Origin: Lamellibrachia columna | Lineage: Eukaryota > Annelida > Polychaeta > Sabellida > Siboglinidae | Assembly: GCA_963662155.1 (NCBI GenBank) | Contig: OY759261.1 | Location: 2,038,727 to 2,102,726, forward strand | Length of the DNA: 64,000 nt | Direction: 5' to 3' | Part shown: positions 57,860 through 64,000 of the stretch, in pieces | How the letters are laid out: the number at the start of each line of letters is the position of its first letter | How positions within the stretch are numbered: the first letter of the stretch is position 1 | Program-made: the position numbers and the translations under genes | The notes under the pieces: model-generated | Databases searched by the model: none | Seen by the model: the letters and a program-made list of their open reading frames with translations, nothing else | Told to the model about the DNA's origin: nothing

Positions 57860-58540
57860 TTAGCTGGTCAAGTTGACCCAACCCAGCTTTTTGTTATACA
57901 AAAATTACTATCTTTGGCTCACAAACTGTCGGGTAAACCGGACACACGTCTTCCAATTACCCCTACAGTCCTTCATAAGATTGTTGACGCAACAAAATAT
58001 ATTGTCTCTTCTGCCTATTTGCGAAACATGTTGCAAAGCATGTTTTTATTGGCCTTTCATGCTTTTCTACGAATAGAGGAAATAACCGTTCATTCTCGTA
58101 CCAGGGGTGACTTAGTCATACAGTTAGGAGACGTGATCATTTCTAGCACAGACATTATATTAGTCATGTCTCATTTTAAGCACAACACTTCTGGACGACC
58201 AGTCACTTTATCCATTTCCCATACTAATGATGGGTACTGTCCAGTACAAGCTCTGTCTCGATTCCTGAAGGACCGTGGCCCGTTTAAAGGGCCACTGTTT
58301 GCATTTGCGAATGCACCCCCTGTTTCTCGAAATTACTTCTGCCAATACTTAGGCAAAGCTTTGCAATGGGCAGGACTAGATCCAACCAAATATAAAGCAC
58401 ACAATTTTCGAATCGATGCTGCTACCACAGCAGCTGATATGGGGATAAGTGAACCACAGATCCAAGCAATGGGAAGGTGGAAGTCTGCAGCTTTTAAACG
58501 GTATATTCGAATCCCTATGCTGCAGATGAACAAACCATGA
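57860..58540 (+). CDS. Tyrosine recombinase (YR) of the Ngaro-like element
   Basis: The open frame continues from the deletion junction (HKLAGQVDPTQLFVIQK) to 58540. It has the N-terminal catalytic Arg in HAFLRIEEI, the K-region strand DIILVMSHFKHN, the H-x2-R box in KAHNFRIDAATTAADMG, GRWKSAAF and the nucleophile Tyr in KRYIRI. These are the R, H-x-x-R and Y residues of the YR superfamily used by DIRS, Ngaro and Crypton elements to integrate circular DNA. The domain itself is full length and unbroken; the frame overlaps the RT end in another frame and may have lost its own start in the deletion. Confidence 0.85.
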   Translation, partial: LAGQVDPTQLFVIQKLLSLAHKLSGKPDTRLPITPTVLHKIVDATKYIVSSAYLRNMLQSMFLLAFHAFLRIEEITVHSRTRGDLVIQLGDVIISSTDIILVMSHFKHNTSGRPVTLSISHTNDGYCPVQALSRFLKDRGPFKGPLFAFANAPPVSRNYFCQYLGKALQWAGLDPTKYKAHNFRIDAATTAADMGISEPQIQAMGRWKSAAFKRYIRIPMLQMNKP

Positions 58541-58559
58541 TCTATCGTAGGCAGAAATA

Positions 58560-59060
58560 TGCCTATTTCTGCATTATCGTACAATTTCCTTAGCCTGGAA
58601 TGGTTAATTCCACATGTCCATAATATCAAGTTGTTGCTGTGTGCAGTGAATGTTGCAGTATGACTGGCATTCATCGCATACATCACTGTGCCTATTTGGG
58701 CAATGGTGCACAATTTTCCTTGGTGAGGAATGGTTGATTTTGTTTTTACATAGTATCGGGCCGTTGCTGTGTGCGGTGAATGTTGCAGTATGACTGGCAT
58801 TCATCGCATGCATCAATTTGTCTATTTATGCAATATTGCGCAATTTTCTTTGGTATGGATTGGCTGATTTTACTTCTCCATATTACCAGGCCGTTGCTGT
58901 GTGCAGTGAGTGTTGCAGTATGACTGGCATTCATTGTATACACCAATTGTCGATTTGTCTATACCTATTGGAATGCCTAATTTTGCCATACTACCTGGCA
59001 ATAGCTGTAGGCGGTGGTTATTGCAGCATGACTGGCATCCACCGCATGCAGTATAACACT
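58560..59060. repeat. Tandem repeat, about 130-bp unit, 3.5 copies
   Basis: Units share GTTGCTGTGTGCAGTGAATG, TTGCAGTATGACTGGCATTC and ATCGCATACATCA, at about 58630, 58760, 58890 and 59000 (diverged). A further degenerate copy is at 59110-59180. Confidence 0.9.
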
Positions 59061-59392
59061 TGAGAGCACGACTGATATCACCCTGGCACCTGCTTCATAA
59101 TGATTGGTCCATATTATTCGGCTGTTGTGTGGGATGGCTGTTACAGTATGACTGACAGTGACATCCATATTACAGCGTGTCTGGGACAGTTAATACCAGT
59201 GGTTGGTTGTTATGCAATCTCACTGACTATGTTGTAAAGCACATTTATGTGTTATTATGTAGTGAATGGCGTTCATTGCCATATAGCCTGTCTGTATGCA
59301 TTGCGTAATATTGAGTGTACAATTGTTAGGGGGACTTATTTCGTAATAGGTTGATTCTTTGGCAGAATCCTGGGGTGGGGTTTGGAGGCCTG

Positions 59393-59696
59393 GTGGGATA
59401 AATGATCGCCCCACCTTTGCTACTTTTATATGTCATTTAATAATTGCTTTTCTCGATGAGCTAGTTTGTATTGGTGATTAAGCTATATCTCATCGATTTA
59501 TATGTATGATATTTTTCTCGATGAACATGTTTGTACCAGCTATTTCTCATCGATACATGTATTTTATTATCACAATGCATTTATTAAATGACCTTTAACA
59601 ACAGTTATTCTTTGTGTGTTCCTGTAGCAAACAAGCTCAGGTTTCTGCCATTACTCATCAGCAAGGTATCAACATTAAGCATCAGCAGGGTATAAA
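59393..59696 (+). repeat. Direct repeat B1
   Basis: From GTGGGATAAATGATCGCCCC to CATCAGCAGGGTATAAA. Matches B2 with about five substitutions and one 11-bp insertion (TTTCTCGATGA duplicate). High identity suggests the element is not very old. Confidence 0.92.
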
Positions 59697-59992
59697 TGAA
59701 TATTTTTACACTTGAAAAAATAGTATTTATATAATGTGAGGCGAGAATCTACTTTGCTATGTTTGTTGCGGTCCGCAACACGAGAAACAGTCCGGAGTAC
59801 GCGAAATGGTTTTAGTCCAAAAACGTCATGTGACAACGTGACAAGTTAAACCCTGTCCCTTTGTGTTGCAAACTTCGCTACGCAAGTCGTGTTTTCTTGA
59901 AGCAACACATTGGACGTTTTTCCTCCCACCATCCTCCCCTTTCTACCACCAATGTTCTCGTGTTGCGTACTGTGTTATCATGATTATGTACT
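59697..59992 (+). repeat. A2 segment between B1 and B2
   Basis: 296 bp, carrying at 59891-59924 the 34-bp match to 54225-54258. It includes a small palindrome GTTGCGGTCCGCAAC near 59764. In the Ngaro model A2 is a copy of the 5' end A1. Confidence 0.6.
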
Positions 59993-60287
59993 GTGGGATA
60001 AATGATCGCCCCACCTTTGCTACTTTTACATGTCATTTAATAATTGCTTTTCTCGATGAGCTAGTTTGTGTTGGTGATTAAGCTATATCTCATCGATTTA
60101 TATGTATGATATTGAACATGTTTGTACCAGCTATTTCTCATCGATACATGTATTTTATTATCACAATGCATTTATTAAATGACCTTTAACAACAGTTACT
60201 CTTTGTGTGTTCCTGTAGCAAACAAGCTCAGGTTTCTGCCATTACGCATCAGCAAGGTATCAACATTAAGCATCAGCAGGGTATAAA
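59993..60287 (+). repeat. Direct repeat B2
   Basis: 295-bp partner of B1; the 3' end of the element is taken as 60287, where similarity stops after GGGTATAAA. Confidence 0.92.
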
Positions 60288-60635
60288 ACATGTTATTTTA
60301 ATGGGTATCCTCCTATAATTATTTCCATCTGCAAAACAACCTTTATTGTTATAAATTGGCTTAATAAATTCACACGTTCATGACTTAGGAATAACACCTA
60401 ATTCTAAGAAATAACTGAACAATGCTGTAAATGCTGGTACCGTCCTAAAAGTTGAAGCGCTAAGACATGAATTAATTATTACATCAGTCTTCAACGTATT
60501 TAAATGGTGCATTTCGAAGCCCGTTTTCAATGTAAGTGAAGTTATATGTTGAAAAAGAGATTAGGAGTCTTACAGAGAAAGATCCTAAAACTTATTGGAA
60601 TTTAGTTACGGATTGTGTTAAGTAATAGATGAAAG

Positions 60636-60676
60636 ATATATATATATATGTATATATGTATATATGTATATATATA

Positions 60677-60765
<89 letters not shown>
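60636..60765. repeat. (TA)n microsatellite
   Basis: TA run with TATG interruptions at its start. Confidence 0.97.
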
Positions 60766-62341
60766 CGCTATAATGTCATCATGGCTTTAATACATATGAC
60801 GCCGCTCGAACATGGGAGATAAGGGATGGGCGAGTATTTGATTCTTCATTATTTCTTCATATTTCTTTACATAATCCAAACATGTATGTATACATCACAG
60901 TTAGATATAATGAAGGTGGCGCCGACTCTTTATCCTTTCACTTAATACATGCATGCGGGTAATACTCCAATGTTTGCACTATGTTGCTATTGTCATGATT
61001 ATAGAACGTTGTTGGTTATAAACATCATTAAAAAGAAAACAAACGACTTGGCGCCAAGTACAATCCAAAACAACTGTCGATTCTTGATACTAGTTGTGGA
61101 GAGGAAGCCCGAGTAGTTGGCCACAATGCAAGGAATAAGGGCGTAATACGTTTGGTGTTAAAAGCATGATGTGTGCTGTATGGCGACATATCTGGACGAC
61201 ACAGTGACCCGGTGGATGAGATCACGAGAAGGACAGGGCTGAATGCTGTAAAAACCATCAAAGCTGAAGAGGACCGGAAAGAGCGGTGGTGAACACAATT
61301 AAGTCAAGTCCTTCACGGCCAATCAGTTCATATGAACTTATGAAGACATTAACTTAATTAATGCTCCATTTACTGACGAAGATATATTAAAAGCTACACT
61401 TAGTTTAAAAAAACAATTAATTATGATGTAATAATTTATTAATGTTTTAACGATTCCACTTCTAAGATGGTACCAGCAATTACAGCATTGTTCAATTTGG
61501 TCTTAACATAATGATTTTATTCCTAGATAAGGAAAGTGTACATTTATTAAGCCAATTTTTTAAGCCAATTAAGCTTTTAATCAGATGCAAATAATTAAAG
61601 AAGGATGACCATTATCAGTTTTGTGGGCAGATTATTTACAGCTGTAGGGGAGACCGGGGCACCATGCACGTTTTTTTATTCCGCCAGTGCCAAAATATAT
61701 CATACAATGGAAAATTGTAAGTTAGGCTCCACCATAATATGTATTGTTGGTTGACATATCATATAGAAAAATCGAGATGAGGTTCAAATAAAATATTTTA
61801 CATAAAAAAAATTAAACTATTTTCACATATGATATTAAGTGATATCACATACCGTGGGCACTAACTGTTTGATGTACCAAACTATTAAGGCTAGTTATCA
61901 TTGCGTAACTTATCTAATTCGTAAAATTTGGTTTTTACACGTTTAAGTTTCTAGCGACAGGCAACTAATTACACAATTTGTCCTTCAAACACTTTCATTG
62001 TTAACAAATCATGCCCCGTAAGCCTATTCCGTAGGCTATATTTGCCCTACACTGTGTACGTGTTCTCACAACGGTGCATCGTTGGTGAGATAAGTGGACA
62101 CTAAACACCCACATTTTGTGCGGGCTGTATGTCTCGCAGTAACACCATTCTTGCTACATTTCAGAAAGGTAACTTACAACTCGTCAACAAATGTATCTGT
62201 GGGTTTAACAATCATGCCCACATCGTGGCGTATGGCCTTCTTAGACGCAAGCTTCACCATGACGTAATCATTGGGAGCAAGAGTGGTTGCATCATATCAC
62301 CACTGTCTATCATCGGTAGGTTTGCTACTACTTCGTCTGCA
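60766..62341. other. No gene recognised
   Basis: AT-rich. A plus-strand fragment near 61350-61420 (NAPFTDEDILKATLSLKK) resembles the linker before a LINE RT, but the rest is broken. Otherwise nothing recognised. Confidence 0.4.
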
Positions 62342-63480
62342 TCATGAATCTGAGTGAAGCCGAACTTCTATTTGTCTACATGATGTTTTCGTTGTAATCT
62401 TCGGTGGCTTAGGCCTATTCTGTTTCAGCATGTCTTCAGTGAGTTGTTGTTTCTTAGGTGCGTCAGTCCAAATACACGATCGACCACGTTTTCTTCCTTT
62501 AACATGCTGTGTTCGTGGCTTTAATTTCGGATAAGGCATGAAGTCGCATGGCGAGTACTGCAACGAATCTGTCGATGTTGATGTCCTGTCATATGTTGAG
62601 GGATATGATACGGTGCTGTTTGCTGTAGTGGTCTAGGAGGCGGTGTTGTCTGCAACTACTGCGGGACAGGAGGTGGTGTTGTTTGTTACTGCAACGGGAC
62701 AGAAGGAGGCGGTTCATTTTCACCCGATGCAGGTTGTCCTGTCAGCGTAGGTTGTCCTGTCACCGTAGACGCAAGAAATTCATCCTCACAATAGACATCT
62801 GTATTGAAGGGGAACACACCACTTACTCGAAATCCCAAGTGAATGTATGCTGGCACAAACACATTGGGATATGCACACTGCGAGATAGCAGCGATGTTAT
62901 AAATCGTGAGTGGTTTGCCAGGGTGGTTCAGCATCCATACGTTGCACGCTGAGTTGTAACATCGTTTGAATGACCCAAATACAGCGCGGTCACTGTTCAT
63001 CCACCCTACCTTATTTGCAACTCCAACTGCTCCTTGAGCATGTGTTCTTGAAAGTGGACACGTGGGAAAATGAAGATTAGCGGAGTGATATTGTTATGTG
63101 CATTGATCCATGCGCACAGTGTAAGATGCAGGTGTGAAGATGTGATCTGCCCTTTTCTCACGCCAGGTGACACAATCTTTTCTCACGCCAGGTGACACAA
63201 TCTTTTCGTTCCGCAAATCATGTTCAAATGCCACTTTCTCGGTTGCTGATTTTTTTTTAAATAATCGATACGTTAATTTTCTTCGTTTTCTTTGTTCGTG
63301 TTCAATTCATATATACCTTGGCCGTTTAAATACATCTTGACATATCTTGCTAACGCATGATGGGACATGTCTAGGTTCAGAGCAACTCGATTAATGGATC
63401 TCCCATGAATCACAACTTGTTTCACTGCATGCAGCATGCCCTCATCTGGCGTGTCACCGGGGTGAGTTTTACGTGAGTAC
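62342..63480 (-). pseudogene. pogo-like (Tc1/mariner superfamily) transposase remnant, internally deleted
   Basis: On the minus strand: DEGMLHAVKQVVIHGRSINR and ALNLDMSHHALARYVK (63450-63340), a psq-type helix-turn-helix as at the start of pogo/Tigger/Jerky transposases. Then VGWMNSDRAVFGSFKRC and NHPGKPLTIYNIAAISQCAY, ending GFRVSGVFPFNTDVYCEDEF (63010-62686), the C-terminal part of the DDE_1 domain. The last piece, MPYPKLKPRTQHVKGRKRG with a DAPKK box (62563-62342), is the basic tail. The DDE core between the HTH and the C-terminal block is missing, replaced by about 300 bp holding a 23-bp tandem duplication (63157-63206). Immobile. Confidence 0.72.
63157..63206. repeat. 23-bp tandem duplication
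   Basis: CTTTTCTCACGCCAGGTGAC + ACAAT occurs twice in a row within the pogo-like remnant. Confidence 0.92.
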
Positions 63481-63674
63481 GTTCACATCGTATAACATAA
63501 TAAAACGTTGTAACAATATAATAAAAAGTTCATTAGACATAGAAAGTTTTTTTATGAATTCTTACAATGGCTTGACTATGATTTTTAATAACATTATCGA
63601 CAAACTTCACACTACAGTAGCATCTTATACAGTGTTCCTGGCGTGATCAGCGAGTTTTCGAATAACACATGATA

Positions 63675-63733
63675 ATTTTAGTAGTAAAGACTTTGACAAC
63701 ATATTATGTTGTCAAAGTCCTTACTACTAAAAT
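63675..63733. repeat. Long inverted repeat (27-bp arms)
   Basis: ATTTTAGTAGTAAAGACTTT + GACAACA pairs with its reverse complement (63707-63733) with one mismatch, around a TATTA centre. A stable cruciform or a foldback transposon end; no gene adjoining explains it. Confidence 0.93.
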
Positions 63734-63789
63734 GGTGCATTGAACCAGCTCCACAACTGATGACACATCAGTCATCTCAGCATGGAGCA

Positions 63790-64000
63790 TTCAACCAGCT
63801 CCTGTTGGACCCAATCTTGCAAAAGAAATTACTCTACCTAAAAAAGGATGTATCTATTTTTGATTATTTGGGAAAAGAACTTGATAAAAGCATGTTTCTA
63901 AGTCATGTTGATGACCAAGACATTGTTAGAACTGTTCACAATTGTAAGAGCAAAATGTCAACATATTGTAATGATTTAAACATGAGCATGGTTAAGAACA
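63790..64000 (+). pseudogene. LINE RT N-terminal fragment, cut by window end
   Basis: An open frame to the window end: FNQLLLDPILQKKLLYLK, then MFLSHVDDQDIVRTVHNCKS and KMSTYCNDLNMSMVKN. The FLxxVDxxDIxxxVxxxKxKxSxxxND pattern is the linker before the RT palm in L2/CR1-group LINEs (usual end SxDxDGIS). The rest lies outside the window, so its state is unknown. Confidence 0.55.

Larger units (their letters stand above)
54225..60287 (+). mobile_element. Ngaro-like tyrosine-recombinase retrotransposon with SGNH hydrolase
   Basis: From left to right: a 34-bp stretch (54225-54258) repeated at 59891-59924, an SGNH hydrolase ORF, a 64-bp minisatellite, Gag, RT, tyrosine recombinase, a 130-bp tandem repeat, and then a 304-bp direct repeat (B1), a 296-bp segment (A2) and the second direct repeat (B2). 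This matches the split direct repeat layout (A1 ... B1-A2-B2) described for Ngaro elements, though only a short part of A1 is recognisable, so the 5' border is uncertain. RNase H is absent. The SGNH ORF is intact; Gag/RT are frameshifted. Confidence 0.82.

Noticed and set aside
61028..61261. 77-codon minus-strand ORF as a gene
   Set aside because: No family signature, and the plus strand around it looks like decayed repeat; nothing supports coding.
62129..62347. 72-codon plus-strand ORF with cysteine residues
   Set aside because: Lies opposite the end of the pogo-like remnant; no homologue recognised and no neighbouring exon signals.

Overview
The window looks like intron-rich, transposon-crowded nuclear DNA of a metazoan, most likely a marine invertebrate (spiralian, hemichordate or similar; the species cannot be fixed from sequence alone). 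The evidence is phase-compatible EGF, NIDO and AMOP exons with GT/AG borders, several LINE families, two tyrosine-recombinase retrotransposons of the Ngaro/DIRS type, a decayed Polinton/Maverick, a hAT-like element, a pogo-like element, and many micro- and minisatellites. No prokaryotic features are seen.

Host gene (about 2.8-24.8 kb, perhaps to 28 kb, + strand): ten intact EGF-like exons of 114 bp, symmetric phase 1-1. Nine of them head 1503-bp tandem units that are almost identical in sequence; each unit carries one calcium-binding EGF exon and an intron built from a truncated LINE. The tenth EGF exon is a chimera at the array edge and an eleventh has lost its sixth cysteine and splice donor. 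Then follow three exons for a NIDO domain and two for an AMOP domain, all with compatible phases, which points to a secreted or membrane-anchored adhesive protein of the MUC4 / sushi-nidogen-EGF kind. Large introns hold a second LINE, (GGAT)n and minisatellites. A possible broken EGF module lies at 27.9 kb.

Middle (28-41 kb): a decayed minus-strand Ngaro/DIRS-like element (SGNH hydrolase remnant, minisatellite, Gag Cys cluster, RT, RNase H), a non-autonomous hAT/Buster-like element with GGCCC-rich ends and an 8-bp target duplication, further tandem repeats and a minus-strand L2-like LINE.

41.3-54.0 kb: a relatively GC-rich stretch with all genes on the minus strand. In transcription order they are a NADAR-domain gene, an RPA-like OB-fold gene, protein-primed type DNA polymerase B with N-terminal zinc fingers, packaging ATPase, two conserved Polinton ORFs, integrase with chromodomain, a small membrane protein, penton-like minor capsid protein, pX-like small protein, major capsid protein and adenain-type protease. 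Nearly all are broken by frameshifts or stops, so this is a dead Polinton. NADAR and RPA-like genes are unusual neighbours for it.

54.2-60.3 kb: a plus-strand Ngaro-like retrotransposon with an intact SGNH hydrolase ORF, a 64-bp minisatellite, Gag, RT and tyrosine recombinase, followed by a B1-A2-B2 split direct repeat arrangement; its RNase H has been deleted. It has the same SGNH-minisatellite-Gag-RT order as the minus-strand copy at 28-32 kb. The window ends with (TA)n, a pogo-like transposase remnant, a long hairpin and the start of another LINE fragment.
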